The notes below the pieces were generated by a model that was not told where the DNA came from, did no database searches, and was given only the letters and a program-made list of their open reading frames with translations. The translations under genes were made by a program, and so were the position numbers. From contig NZ_PVNO01000025.1 in NCBI RefSeq assembly GCF_002993325.1, positions 310,001 through 374,000 of the forward strand: a stretch of 64,000 bases of DNA. Direction: 5' to 3'. Shown piece by piece: positions 28,033 through 37,046 of this stretch (position 1 is the stretch's first letter; each line of letters starts with the position of its first letter). This DNA is from Alteromonas gracilis. GTDB lineage: Bacteria > Pseudomonadota > Gammaproteobacteria > Enterobacterales > Alteromonadaceae.

Positions 28033-28992
28033 GTGAAAACAGAAGATTTAGACGTATTTATTAAAGTGGCTGAAGTCAGCTCTATCACCGGCGCAGCTAA
28101 AAAACTTGATATCAGCTCATCTGCTGCAAGTATGGCGATTAAACGAATTGAAGAGCAGCTCGGGGTGGCTCTGTTTGTACGCAGCACGCGCAAGATACGA
28201 CTTACCGTTGAAGGTGAGCGCTATTTACCCATGGCAAAACAAGCGTTATCAGCATTACAGCAAGGGCTGTCGCTGGTTACGGAAGAAGCGCAGTGTATAA
28301 ATGGCGAACTTCGCATGGCAATGTCGTCTGAAATGGGCCGAAACCTGATGCGTGAGCTGCTCAATAATGTAATAAAAGCACATCCCAGTTTATCTGTTCG
28401 GCTGCACGTTAGTGATAGTCGCGTAGATTTTTATCGCGACGGTGTTGATGTGGCACTTCGTGCTATGACCAAAGACGCCGTTAAAGAGTCTCAGATGTAT
28501 GGCTTTAAAGTATGCAACATTCCCCACTTTGTGGTTGCATCTCCAAAATATCTTGAGGAAAAAGGCGAACCCAAAGTATTGAATGAGTTAACTGAGCACA
28601 ATGCTCTACTGTACAAACTGTACGATCAAACCCACAACACGTGGGAACTGATTAAAGATACTGAAAAACAAAAAGTGAAAGTACACAGCGATAGGGCAGT
28701 AAACGACGGTGATATTGTGCGGCGTTGGTGCGTCGATGGGGTAGGCATTGCTAAAAAGTCAGTAATTGATGTGGCAGATGATTTATTAACTAAAAAACTG
28801 CAGCGAATTTTGACCGACTACCGTATACCGTTAACAGAAATGTGGCTGATGCTTCCCAGTCGTCATCTTATTACGCCTGCAGTAAGATTAATTAGAGATG
28901 AATTGAAATTAGTCATTGAGAATAAGCGTGAGCGTCTGATTGAAGCAAGTATTATAACAGAGCAAGAATGGCCTGCTTCTGACGAGGTTTGA
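28033..28992 (+). CDS. LysR-family transcriptional regulator
   Basis: A 319-residue regulator with the N-terminal winged HTH (LDVFIKVAEVSSITGAAKKLDISSSAASMAIKRIEEQLG) and a C-terminal effector domain. I chose GTG 28033 because LysR proteins start a few residues before this helix; the frame extends 16 codons upstream without family similarity. It is divergent from the DUF4437 gene with about 200 bases between starts, the usual arrangement for a LysR protein and its target. Confidence 0.85.
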   Translation: MKTEDLDVFIKVAEVSSITGAAKKLDISSSAASMAIKRIEEQLGVALFVRSTRKIRLTVEGERYLPMAKQALSALQQGLSLVTEEAQCINGELRMAMSSEMGRNLMRELLNNVIKAHPSLSVRLHVSDSRVDFYRDGVDVALRAMTKDAVKESQMYGFKVCNIPHFVVASPKYLEEKGEPKVLNELTEHNALLYKLYDQTHNTWELIKDTEKQKVKVHSDRAVNDGDIVRRWCVDGVGIAKKSVIDVADDLLTKKLQRILTDYRIPLTEMWLMLPSRHLITPAVRLIRDELKLVIENKRERLIEASIITEQEWPASDEV

Positions 28993-29054
28993 ATGTTATT
29001 TATAAAACAGAATACATGATTTTATAAACATAAACGGGTTCGGCATGATAAAAA

Positions 29055-29084
29055 AGGAAGCTTAATAAAACTAAGCTTCCTTTT
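29055..29084. terminator. Bidirectional terminator after the LysR gene
   Basis: GGAAGCTTA and TAAGCTTCC form a 9-bp stem, flanked by A6 and T4, between the convergent LysR gene and the ABC exporter operon. Confidence 0.8.
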
Positions 29085-29170
29085 ATCTTCTTTAGTGAAT
29101 GTAAGATATGCCTTTCATATTAAGGCGCTGAGGTTTCAAAATTCACTCATCTAATTTTTTCTTTGATTTC

Positions 29171-30460
29171 CTATAACGCATCCACGCTTGGTGTAAATTG
29201 TGGCAATGCCTCAAAGCTCTCCTGAGAAAATTCAGGATCTTTAAAAAGATGGAAATAATAGAATTCTCGCAGCGCCTTATGAAAAGCGCGTACGTCATTT
29301 TCATAGCCCACCATAGCGCTTACGTCAGTTCCTGCAGCGCTTGATAATAAACGCTGAGTGAGCAAAGACGGGGAGAGCAACGCAACATAGCTTGCAATGG
29401 TGTCTTTTTTGAGCGTGGCAGCTTGGTAGCCTTTCGATAATTCGCTAGCTGTTTGGTCGCCTACTTGCTGAAATGCGTAATACCACTTCCAATTAAATGA
29501 AGTATCTCTTTTAGGGTCAAACGTTGTGTAGTCTGCCCATTGTGGGTGAGTAGCAATAAATGCTTTCCACGTGTCCTCAACTGGCTTATCCCACGCGCTA
29601 TTTACCGCTTCACGTTGGGTTAGCACAATGTCGCCGCCTTCGGGAGTTTCTACTACAGCGTTAATCACCGTATGAGCGGTCACGGGCACAATAACAGTGG
29701 TAACAAGCCAAACGCCTAGCATAATAGAGGCAAGATGCGTTGCACTGAAACTTGCGAAACGTCTTGCTGCGCCAATCGCAAGCACAATGGCACTCCAAAT
29801 TGCAATGTTACCTATTACTATTGCGCAAACGGTCAATATTGATGAAATAGAAGCGCCGTTAAATAACCCGAAAACCACAAAGGGAACAAGCGTAACAAGA
29901 GCCAAAGGAACCAAGGTAACTATCACTCGCGCTGTCCATATAGCGTGGGCATTGCGCGCTGTTACATTGAGTAAATCAAAACGGCGAGCTTCGCGTTCCT
30001 TCGCTTTTAAATCGTAGAGCAGCAGTATGATAAATAACGGCAGCAACACACTGGTTACAAAGGCAAAATCAAAACGTCCTAGAAACGCCAGCTCGGGGTT
30101 ATCTGTATCGCTTTCGTAAATTTGGCCTTCTAGCGCAAGCATACGTATACGATGCTTCCAAGGGAATACATCGCGTTCACCTACGGCTGCAAAAGCCAGC
30201 GGGGAGGGAGGTGCATAAGTAAGATGAAACGTATAATACGCCACCATGCCATAGCTAGACTGGTGCGTGATAACGGCTTCACGCTCTACTTGGTCTTTTT
30301 CTAATAAGCGTTCAATCGTGGCTTGTTGTTCTTGCATTTCTGCATATCCTGCCCACAACGACACCACACTTAAAAGAAACACGACTAATAACGTTAGTTT
30401 TATTTGGCGATGACCAAATACAAAACCCGCCTCACGTTTAATATCAGTAAAACGCATCAT
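29171..30460 (-). CDS. ABC-2-type transporter permease with DUF3526 features
   Basis: A 429-residue membrane protein: one N-terminal helix (IKLTLLVVFLLSVVSLWAGYA), a large extracytoplasmic domain, about four central helices, a second large extracytoplasmic domain (about 240-400) and a helical C-terminus. The LLYDLKAKEREARRFDLL loop is typical of NosY/DUF3526 permeases. Last gene of a three-gene operon; its ATG overlaps the upstream permease's stop (ATGA). The exported substrate is unknown. Confidence 0.8.
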   Translation of the reverse strand: MMRFTDIKREAGFVFGHRQIKLTLLVVFLLSVVSLWAGYAEMQEQQATIERLLEKDQVEREAVITHQSSYGMVAYYTFHLTYAPPSPLAFAAVGERDVFPWKHRIRMLALEGQIYESDTDNPELAFLGRFDFAFVTSVLLPLFIILLLYDLKAKEREARRFDLLNVTARNAHAIWTARVIVTLVPLALVTLVPFVVFGLFNGASISSILTVCAIVIGNIAIWSAIVLAIGAARRFASFSATHLASIMLGVWLVTTVIVPVTAHTVINAVVETPEGGDIVLTQREAVNSAWDKPVEDTWKAFIATHPQWADYTTFDPKRDTSFNWKWYYAFQQVGDQTASELSKGYQAATLKKDTIASYVALLSPSLLTQRLLSSAAGTDVSAMVGYENDVRAFHKALREFYYFHLFKDPEFSQESFEALPQFTPSVDAL

Positions 30461-31899
30461 GGGTTTAACCTCCTAACAGCCGCTTTTAAAAGCAAGGCGG
30501 TAAAGCAGACCCAAACAAAGAGTTGTAGAAAATAAACAAGCGCATTCGAAATGCGTGTATTTGCTGGTTCGGGCTTGAAATCAAATTCTGATAGCAACGC
30601 CCAGTTGTCTGCGCCGACAACAGCTTTATCAGCCGCTTCTTCGCTTGCGTTACGATTCATATCAAGCTGGTAGTCCAGCTTTTCGACATGCACTTTATTC
30701 AGCCCTTGAACAAAGTCTAAGCGTAGGGCTTCTGCTTCTCTGAGAAAACGATGGTGGGTTTCGAGGCTGGTGCCAGCTAGTATGGTTGAAATAGAACGAA
30801 CGGCAACGGTCGGGGATATCCAGCCAAACTGACGAGCAATTTGAGCTTGTTGTAACTCTTCACCCATTCTGTTTTCAGCAAATTCATTGAGCACTTTCGC
30901 CTGTCTGCCTTCTGAATACTGAGCCACAACACCTCGGAAGTTAACAGGAAGGTCGTCTACGGAATCGACATTGTATTTCGCTAATAAATCTTCTTTTAAC
31001 TTTTTAAACGCGGGGTCGTTAACGTCGTGACCATCGCCTAAACTTCGAAGTTTTTCTTCTACTTTGAAGTCTGCCTCGAGCTTGCCCATAGAAGGGGCAG
31101 CATTAGTGGCAATACTACTTCCAAGGCGAGGAAGTAACACACATGCGGCCATCCAAATAACAATAAGCATGGTGAAGCTAACACTGCTTTTTTCAAACAG
31201 CGCTGAACACGCGGTTACAACGGTAGCCCATAGCATGAAGTAAATGGCGTAACTTAAACAAAATAGCAATACCACAAGCGGACTTTCGCTTGAAAAGGCG
31301 ACATAAAGACAAGCTAAAAGTAAGGGTAATAAGAAGAGGCTGCTGGCTGTTACTAGCGCTAACAGTTTTCCAAAAATGAGTTGCCAGCGAGTAGTACCTT
31401 GCGACAACAACAGCGTGAGCGTTCCCGCTTCGCGCTCTCGCGATACGCTGCCGTAGCCAATCAGAATAATAAACAATGGTGCGAGTACTAACGCAAGAAA
31501 GCTCGGAGTTAAGCTGCTAAAACGCGTAAGCCCCGCTGATTGTCGCTGCTGCGCGAACATAGCGCTATTTTGTCGGTGACCCTCTAAGAAAATAGCGTTG
31601 CCTGTGTAGGTGTCTACACCAGGCTCAATAACACTTAGCGGAGTAGGGGCACGAAATACGTAGTGTCCATAGTGTACCATTCGATGTGGATGCTTATCAG
31701 GCTGTGCTTTAAAGCGCGCTTCCGCTTCCGTTTGAAGGTGCTCTCTGGCGTGCGCGGCCTCTTCAATGTGAAATGCATTTACGACAAGAGCAGCAAGGGT
31801 AAGTATTGCCCCTAGTAAAAGTACCGTTGCGGCAACTTTCGTGCGCAGCCAATATCGCCACTGATCTGCACAAATAGTTTTTGCTACCTTTAATATCAT
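30457..31899 (-). CDS. ABC-2-type transporter permease (DUF3526-like), larger subunit
   Basis: A 480-residue permease with the same architecture as its downstream partner: N-terminal helix, extracytoplasmic domain, about five central helices with the YGSVSREREAGTLTLLLSQGTTRWQLIFGKLL loop, then another extracytoplasmic domain and C-terminal helix. The pair probably forms a heterodimer driven by the ATPase encoded upstream. Its start overlaps the ATPase stop by four bases, so all three are translationally coupled. Confidence 0.8.
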   Translation of the reverse strand: MILKVAKTICADQWRYWLRTKVAATVLLLGAILTLAALVVNAFHIEEAAHAREHLQTEAEARFKAQPDKHPHRMVHYGHYVFRAPTPLSVIEPGVDTYTGNAIFLEGHRQNSAMFAQQRQSAGLTRFSSLTPSFLALVLAPLFIILIGYGSVSREREAGTLTLLLSQGTTRWQLIFGKLLALVTASSLFLLPLLLACLYVAFSSESPLVVLLFCLSYAIYFMLWATVVTACSALFEKSSVSFTMLIVIWMAACVLLPRLGSSIATNAAPSMGKLEADFKVEEKLRSLGDGHDVNDPAFKKLKEDLLAKYNVDSVDDLPVNFRGVVAQYSEGRQAKVLNEFAENRMGEELQQAQIARQFGWISPTVAVRSISTILAGTSLETHHRFLREAEALRLDFVQGLNKVHVEKLDYQLDMNRNASEEAADKAVVGADNWALLSEFDFKPEPANTRISNALVYFLQLFVWVCFTALLLKAAVRRLNP

Positions 31900-32618
31900 A
31901 CTTTGCGACCTGCAAATGCGGCGTGTACCGCTTCTGTATCAATAGGTGTATCGCCGACACGTTCGAACGAACCAGTTAATTTACCGTTACTCAAAAGCAC
32001 AATTCTATGTGCCACTTGGCAAGCACCGTAAACGTCATGAGTAACCATAAAAATGGTAGCGCCGTTGGCCGCAAGCTCAGAAAGCAACGCATTAAATTCA
32101 TCAATGGCAGCTGGGTCTAGCCCCGATGTAGGCTCATCTAAAAACAGCACCGGGGCATTGCGCAACAAAGCAAGCGCAATTGCGGTTTTCTGGCGCATAC
32201 CTTTCGAATAATTTGATAACGCCTTATTCCATGCATCTTCTTGAAGGGCTACTTTTTGAAGTGCCGCGAATACGTCATTGTCTGACTTATCGACCCCAGC
32301 TACTGACAGGAAGTATCGTATATTTTCCAAGCCAGAAAGATGACCATAAAGAGTGACCGATTCTGGCAAGTAAGCGACAGACTTTTGAACATCGTTAGGA
32401 TGGGTAGTGGCATTATGTCCTAAAACGGTAGCGCTACCGCTGGTTGCTTTCATTAAACCTAAAAAAGTTTTAAGCGTAGTGGATTTACCGGCACCGTTTC
32501 CACCCAAAAGCGCAAAAACTTCACCCTTGCCGACTTTAAAATTGAGATTATCTAAAAGTGTGCGATCGTCCACGCGCACAGATAGCGCATCCGCGCATAT
32601 TACTGAATTTGTTTGCAT
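31896..32618 (-). CDS. ABC transporter ATP-binding protein (NosF/NatA type)
   Basis: A 240-residue ATPase with Walker A GGNGAGKST, signature YSKGMRQ, Walker B VLFLDEPTSGLDP and switch VTHDV. The SKGMRQ form of the signature is typical of ABC-2 exporters. First gene of the operon; a GTTATA-G-TATAAC dyad lies 38 bases upstream. Confidence 0.9.
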   Translation of the reverse strand: MQTNSVICADALSVRVDDRTLLDNLNFKVGKGEVFALLGGNGAGKSTTLKTFLGLMKATSGSATVLGHNATTHPNDVQKSVAYLPESVTLYGHLSGLENIRYFLSVAGVDKSDNDVFAALQKVALQEDAWNKALSNYSKGMRQKTAIALALLRNAPVLFLDEPTSGLDPAAIDEFNALLSELAANGATIFMVTHDVYGACQVAHRIVLLSNGKLTGSFERVGDTPIDTEAVHAAFAGRKV

Positions 32619-32655
32619 TGTTTGGAAAAGCTATACTTTGAAGTTGTGGGGTGAT

Positions 32656-32668
32656 GTTATAGTATAAC
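32656..32668. promoter_or_regulatory. 13-bp dyad GTTATAGTATAAC upstream of the ABC exporter operon
   Basis: A perfect 6+1+6 dyad lies in the likely promoter region of the exporter operon and may overlap its -10 element. It could be a repressor site. The remaining 340 bases up to the barrel gene are AT-rich and show no other clear element. Confidence 0.4.
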
Positions 32669-33008
32669 TATTACGGTGGGAATACGTTTTACTCCTATAG
32701 TTGAAAAAAAGGCATCAAATTCATTTTTTAAAAGTTTGTTTGCTACAAAGATACATAATTATTTACACTTTTTTCATTATTTACTATATGAAATATGGCT
32801 TTAAGTTATTGTTTCATAGCTGTAAAAATGAATAATGTCTCCACCAAAGAAAGGAATCGCCCCTTACCCATGGACTGAGTAAATATGACCAGCGTTGGTA
32901 ATCCGACAGTTTTACATTTTCACTGGAACGAAAGCGCAGTACTAAGAAAAAAGTGGCGTCGCTTTTCTTTAGGCATCAAAATTTAAATTGCATCAACAAG
33001 GACAAAAA

Positions 33009-33515
33009 ATGTTTAAAAAAGCAATATTATCAGCGGCGCTATTATCCGTTTCTCTTTCAGCATCAGCCAACTGGGTATTGGGTGTTGGTTATGGAAATAT
33101 CTCAGACAGTGACGGTGATATTGATATTAGTCTTGGAGGCGTTATCGCTTCGGCGGGCTATCAATACCAAGTAAATAGTAATTTTAATCTTGTTCCTGAG
33201 GTACGTTTAGGGACTGGGATCAGTGACGACGACGTTATGGGAGTTAACGTAGAACTTGACTCGTTTTACGCCATGTCAATTCGCGGCGAATATACGGTAG
33301 CAGAAGGAATGTACATATACGTCGTGCCTTCTTATGGCAAACTAGAAGTTACTGCAAGCGCGGGAGGCTTTTCGGAGTCGGCAGAGAGTGATTGGGAGTT
33401 TGGACTAGGTGGTGGCGTGGGTTACAAATTCACACAGACAAGTGCAGTTGAACTCTCGTTCGAAACATTTGATGACGTTGACGTGCTAAGCATTGGTGCA
33501 AAGTTCGCTTTCTAA
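33009..33515 (+). CDS. Small outer-membrane beta-barrel protein
   Basis: A 168-residue protein with signal peptide (MFKKAILSAALLSVSLSASA), Gly-rich alternating strands and a terminal aromatic residue (IGAKFAF), fitting an eight-stranded OmpX/OmpW-size barrel (porin-family beta-barrel). Start at ATG 33009 with AAGGA upstream. In the chromosome before island insertion it would have been the convergent neighbour of ssrA. Confidence 0.8.
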   Translation: MFKKAILSAALLSVSLSASANWVLGVGYGNISDSDGDIDISLGGVIASAGYQYQVNSNFNLVPEVRLGTGISDDDVMGVNVELDSFYAMSIRGEYTVAEGMYIYVVPSYGKLEVTASAGGFSESAESDWEFGLGGGVGYKFTQTSAVELSFETFDDVDVLSIGAKFAF

Positions 33516-33780
33516 AATATACTTAGAATTGAAGGGGATCTTCCCCCTCATTAAATCATTTATCTGTCTAACTTGCCGTGCCTTGAACAGTTCATAAAAA
33601 GTCCATCAAAAGTAACAGTACAGTGGGCGTACTATCATTAAGTAAGCCTTAACCGCCCCATAACTCTGTTTCTTTAACTTTCAGATAGCTTATTTTGATA
33701 ATACGGAAAGTACTCTGGAGGACAGGTACATAGTTTTAGCGTTGAATTTATCGAGTTGGATGTTTCATGCTTTAGGTATA
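33516..33780. other. Intergenic stretch left of the island
   Basis: It contains a weak GGGGA/TCCCC hairpin just after the barrel gene (about 33535-33550) and no gene or other element that I can support. Confidence 0.4.
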
Positions 33781-33804
33781 AAAAAAGACGCCATAGGACG
33801 TCTT
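33781..33804 (-). terminator. Stranded terminator, probably the original one of ssrA
   Basis: Read on the minus strand, AAGACG-N8-CGTCTT is followed by T7, just beyond the left copy of the tmRNA 3' end. Nothing on this side now needs it, so it most likely ended ssrA before the island inserted. Confidence 0.6.
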
Positions 33805-33813
33805 AATTATTTG

Positions 33814-33833
33814 AATTGGTGGAGCTGGCGGGA
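33814..33833. repeat. Left attachment site (copy of the ssrA 3' end)
   Basis: AATTGGTGGAGCTGGCGGGA, identical to 48443-48462. Downstream the sequence departs from tmRNA at once, so only this core remains. Confidence 0.9.
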
Positions 33834-34082
33834 AGTGCCACCTAGTTCAGAGGTTAATAATTAACCTAGAACTTACAGTTACTTATAGTTAAGTGCAAAT
33901 CTTTTTCGATGGGTATCGTGACACTTAATCGTGATACCAGCTTCGGTTCAATCAAAGAGCGAATTGGCAAGTTATGCTTACTTAAATGTATGCTTCCATT
34001 GACATAAAGTCTTTTAATAACAACGATTTGAAATATTTCTGGTAAGTGTTAGAGTTTCTCTTTTGAATACAAGAGAGCCTCA
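33834..34082. other. Left-end non-coding zone of the island
   Basis: It holds the paired integrase-arm-like repeats (33916-33937) and no credible gene. The region is AT-rich, as expected for an attachment region bound by integrase and DNA-bending proteins. Confidence 0.5.
33916..33937. promoter_or_regulatory. Integrase arm-type repeats, left end
   Basis: TCGTGACAC (33916-33924) and TCGTGATAC (33929-33937) repeat with 13-base phasing. The same pair with the same phasing lies at the right end (48358-48379), which suggests integrase arm-binding sites. Confidence 0.6.
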
Positions 34083-34565
34083 ATGAATAGCTGCGTGTAT
34101 TTCCTAATCTTTCAAGATGTGGGGCTTATCAAGGTTGGGTATTCTTCAAGTGTAGTTAGACGATACAGAACATTGATGAGCGCTTACGGTAAAGCTTCTG
34201 AACACTCACTCATACTTCGGTGTGAAGAGGAGCTTGCTAAGAAGATTGAGCGAAGTGTTCTCGAGCAATTCGAGTCTGAAAGGGTTTCACCAAGCCGAGT
34301 AGAAAAAATGGTTAAGGGTAGCCTTGTAAACAAGGGGGCAACTGAATGCTTCGACTTGAAATTAAGGCGGCAGCTAGAAGATTACGTTTTGCGAGAGCGA
34401 TTGAGCAACCCGCACAGCGAAATCTCAAACCTTGGAGCTTTATTCGTTGAGGAGGGAAGTGTTGATATTGACACAGTCTTTGAACTCAAAGACTCGATTA
34501 AAAATGCACTAAAGCATATTTCAAAGTATCGGAAAGTGTCGACGCACACTAAGCCATACTGGTAA
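34083..34565 (+). CDS. GIY-YIG/T5orf172-like protein
   Basis: A 160-residue protein beginning VYFLIFQDVGLIKVGYSSSVVRRY, the V-Y/K-V-G-Y/RRY layout of T5orf172 (MUG113) proteins in the GIY-YIG nuclease superfamily; later KIERSVLEQF with a Glu and ATECFDL fit the rest of the domain. Such proteins are usually nicking or hairpin-type nucleases of mobile elements. The family call is from motif pattern only. First gene after the left border. Start ATG 34083 has only a weak upstream site (GAGCCTCA). Confidence 0.6.
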   Translation: MNSCVYFLIFQDVGLIKVGYSSSVVRRYRTLMSAYGKASEHSLILRCEEELAKKIERSVLEQFESERVSPSRVEKMVKGSLVNKGATECFDLKLRRQLEDYVLRERLSNPHSEISNLGALFVEEGSVDIDTVFELKDSIKNALKHISKYRKVSTHTKPYW

Positions 34566-34615
34566 CTCACCAGCCGCACTCTAGAACGAAACATTGTGTA
34601 TTCAGAAGTCGTAGA

Positions 34616-35281
34616 TTAGAGGTCTTCGAATTCAACTTGTAAGTTTTTGATTCCCTCAGATGGGCCGATGAGCGCGATATCTTCGAGTGAGCCAATCGAA
34701 AACTTAAGAGGTCCCTCTGGCCTCCCTTTTCCCATAAGAACAATTCTGAATTCATTCTGATGAGCAAAGCTCTGGTCTTTAATGAAAGGCCCCATTTTAC
34801 CGCTGTAATCTTTGAGATCTATATAGTTGACTTTTCTTGAAAGAAGCTCAAAACCTAGCTCCTCTACAGCTGCTTTCACTTTCTCCATAAAAGTATATGC
34901 ATCAAGAATTACAACGCTGTAATCTCCAAAACCGCTTACAATACCATCTTCGATTCTTTCCCCTAGCTGCATCCCTTCATGTTCTTCAAATGTAAGGCAG
35001 TAAACGCAGTAAATATGTAACCCTGATACTTCGCTATGTCTCTCTATTACTTTGCTATCAGTCTTGTCTAATTTGAAGGTTTCCCCTGTCTCCTTGTTTA
35101 CGAGAGTGATTTTCCCATTTTTATCGGAGCGCATGCTTACCGAACCTTCGTATTTATCCCCCCTCTCTTTATGTTCGAGACTCCTAAACGTCTCCAAGGT
35201 TTGCAGATATAGTTCACCGTCAAAAAATAGAGCCTCCATGTCTGTTTTCCGACCAAATTTACAAAATATGATGTTTGGCAT
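34616..35281 (-). CDS. Unrecognised island protein, possibly DUF2971-like
   Basis: A 221-residue soluble protein. The opening (FCKFGRKTDMEALFFDGELYLQTLETFRSLEHKERGDKYEG) and the later block YSGKMGPFIKDQSFAHQNEFRI recall DUF2971-like proteins, where a small output element, a Phe-Arg segment and a late E-F-R-I motif recur; I hold this weakly. No catalytic motif is certain. It has an excellent ribosome site (AAGGAG before ATG). It is convergent with the GIY-YIG gene. Function unknown; families like this are common in defence islands. Confidence 0.5.
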   Translation of the reverse strand: MPNIIFCKFGRKTDMEALFFDGELYLQTLETFRSLEHKERGDKYEGSVSMRSDKNGKITLVNKETGETFKLDKTDSKVIERHSEVSGLHIYCVYCLTFEEHEGMQLGERIEDGIVSGFGDYSVVILDAYTFMEKVKAAVEELGFELLSRKVNYIDLKDYSGKMGPFIKDQSFAHQNEFRIVLMGKGRPEGPLKFSIGSLEDIALIGPSEGIKNLQVEFEDL

Positions 35282-35639
35282 TGCTAACGCTCCTTCGTTT
35301 TACTTCTTAAAGAGTGCGAACTGTGGCAATAGTTCTGTGAATAGACCGCCACACTGAAGTTGCAATAGTAGCAGTGTAATTTCCTAAGTTAACAATAAAA
35401 GAAGAAAGAAATGCAAAATGTAAATTGTGTCTGTAATGCGGTCCGTAGGTTTATGTCTCATGGAAAGCTAGTTAAAAACTGAGTACATACATAGATGCTT
35501 TAGCCTCATTTCTCGCTGGATTAACATTTTTACCTTAATGCCCCTTCACATTCATAAAAGTGAGCGCAGCGATAATAGTCTTTAAGTCGTGAAGAGGTGT
35601 TACTATAAAGCACCGAAAATATGCTCGCAGGCTAAAAGT
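35282..35639. other. Intergenic stretch with divergent promoters
   Basis: About 360 AT-rich bases separate the divergent 221-residue and HEPN-like genes. I see no clear hairpin or repeat; it presumably holds both promoters. Confidence 0.35.
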
Positions 35640-36152
35640 ATGAGTAAGGACAACAGTTTGACATCGCACACTCTTCTAGATGGGGCTAGAATGTATGCTG
35701 CGTCAGCTGACGCAATAAATGAAAAACTACCAAACTCTTTACATGTAATAAGTCAATGTCTAGGTACAAGTATTGAGTTAGCACTTAAAGCTTTTCTAAG
35801 ATCGCATGGTTATAGCGAAAAGCAGCTAAGAAAGCTCGGACATGATTTACCCGCGTTGTTAGAACAAGCTTGCGAGCAAGGCTTGTTATATACTGGCAGT
35901 AGAAAGTTCGTGCTTACAGTAACGGGGCATAATTACAAGGATAGGCTGTTCTCTTACCCTGAAAACGCAATGATGAATATCATTGAGCCACTTCGATTAC
36001 GACAACTTGCCGATGAGTTAATCAGAGAAGTCTATGTATATATGTATGGTATCAAAAAATTTGAGCAATCGAAGCAGGAACAAGGTTTGTACATATCGTC
36101 TGAATACGTTGAAGAAGCTTGCGCGATTAGCTGGAAATACACTAATAAGTAA
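35640..36152 (+). CDS. HEPN-like domain protein
   Basis: A 170-residue, mostly helical protein. The stretch IELALKAFLRSHGYSEKQLRKLGHDLPALLEQA matches the layout of HEPN domains (E-L-x-L-K-A ... G-H-D-L-x-x-L-L), and a basic R-x3-H pair is present. HEPN proteins are frequently RNases in toxin-antitoxin or defence modules, but no clear antitoxin partner (MNT) is adjacent. The frame opens 17 codons earlier at a GTG (35589); the ATG at 35640 begins the conserved-looking part. Ends 57 bases before the oppositely oriented recombinase. Confidence 0.5.
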   Translation: MSKDNSLTSHTLLDGARMYAASADAINEKLPNSLHVISQCLGTSIELALKAFLRSHGYSEKQLRKLGHDLPALLEQACEQGLLYTGSRKFVLTVTGHNYKDRLFSYPENAMMNIIEPLRLRQLADELIREVYVYMYGIKKFEQSKQEQGLYISSEYVEEACAISWKYTNK

Positions 36153-36209
36153 TGCGGGCAGAAGCATGAACGTGCAACCGGTACAAAGAGCACACTTAAG
36201 CCATACGAA

Positions 36210-36887
36210 TTATGAGGGCTCTGTGCCTATTTGATTTATTCTTTTTATCGCGTTGCTAACCGTTTGTGCCGAAAAGCTTTTCCCTTGAGGGGTATACAGG
36301 CCATTACTATTTAATCTCTCGGCTATCGAACGGAGGCTCATTCCTGACTCTTTCATTGGCAATATTAATGAGCTTATTCTCATTGCGTTTTCGTTAGCAA
36401 TTCTTTGTTTTTCCCTATTTCGTCGATTTGTCTTGTCACGCAAGCCGCCAAGAGTAGCTCCCGAAGCTCTTTTCTCAGCCAAAGCTGCTTTGGTTCTCAT
36501 ACTAATAAAGTCTCGCTCTTGCTCTGCCAGTGCGGCATAGATGTGTAGCTGGAATTTATCTGCGTTTGGCATTGAGGCGACCTTAAGCTTTAGAGTTTTG
36601 TCTTCCATTAAGGTTGCTACAAATGACACTTTTCTGCTTAATCTATCAAGCTTCGAAACAATCAATGTCGCGTTAAGTTGTTTAGCCCTTGTTATGGCCT
36701 CTGTAAGCGCCTGTCGCGATGAATTGCTGCCGCTGACTATATCTGTGTAAGTTTCTAACAAGTCGTCCTCTGAGGCGTAGTTAGAAATGAAAAGGTTGAT
36801 ATCTCTTTTTTGTGCTTCTAAACCTAAACCTGAGCGACCTTGCTCCTTCGTACTTACTCTTAGGTAGGCGATGTATTTTTCGTTCAA
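36210..36887 (-). CDS. Serine recombinase (resolvase/invertase type)
   Basis: A 225-residue serine recombinase: YLRVSTKEQGRSGLGLEAQ with nucleophile Ser12, VSKLDRLSRK with catalytic Arg, the E helix region (AALAEQERDFISMRTKAALAEK) and a C-terminal HTH (GMSLRSIAERLNSNGLYTPQGKSFSAQTV). The start is TTG 36887 with a strong AAGGAG site. Such enzymes resolve or invert DNA at short sites. The 37-base dyad just upstream (36906-36942) may be its recombination site or operator. A possible role is recombination between the island's direct repeats, which is speculation. Confidence 0.9.
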   Translation of the reverse strand: MNEKYIAYLRVSTKEQGRSGLGLEAQKRDINLFISNYASEDDLLETYTDIVSGSNSSRQALTEAITRAKQLNATLIVSKLDRLSRKVSFVATLMEDKTLKLKVASMPNADKFQLHIYAALAEQERDFISMRTKAALAEKRASGATLGGLRDKTNRRNREKQRIANENAMRISSLILPMKESGMSLRSIAERLNSNGLYTPQGKSFSAQTVSNAIKRINQIGTEPS

Positions 36888-36905
36888 CTTAGCTCTCCTT
36901 TAATG

Positions 36906-36942
36906 CTGTAAAAAACAACAACGGTGGTTGTGTGTTTTACAG
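36906..36942. promoter_or_regulatory. 37-bp dyad upstream of the serine recombinase
   Basis: CTGTAAAA (36906-36913) and ACAAC (36918-36922) are mirrored by GTTGT (36927-36931) and TTTTACAG (36935-36942), a nearly symmetrical two-tier dyad. It lies 18 bases before the recombinase TTG and may be its res-like site or operator. Confidence 0.55.
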
Positions 36943-37046
36943 TGTAAGCAAAATCGCTTTAAAAGGCGGGCATTTTGTTTGGTTTTGTTACTTCATTGAA
37001 TTTTGCCTTTGTGGTAGGTTTCGCTCCGGTAAAAGAAGAGTGAAAG

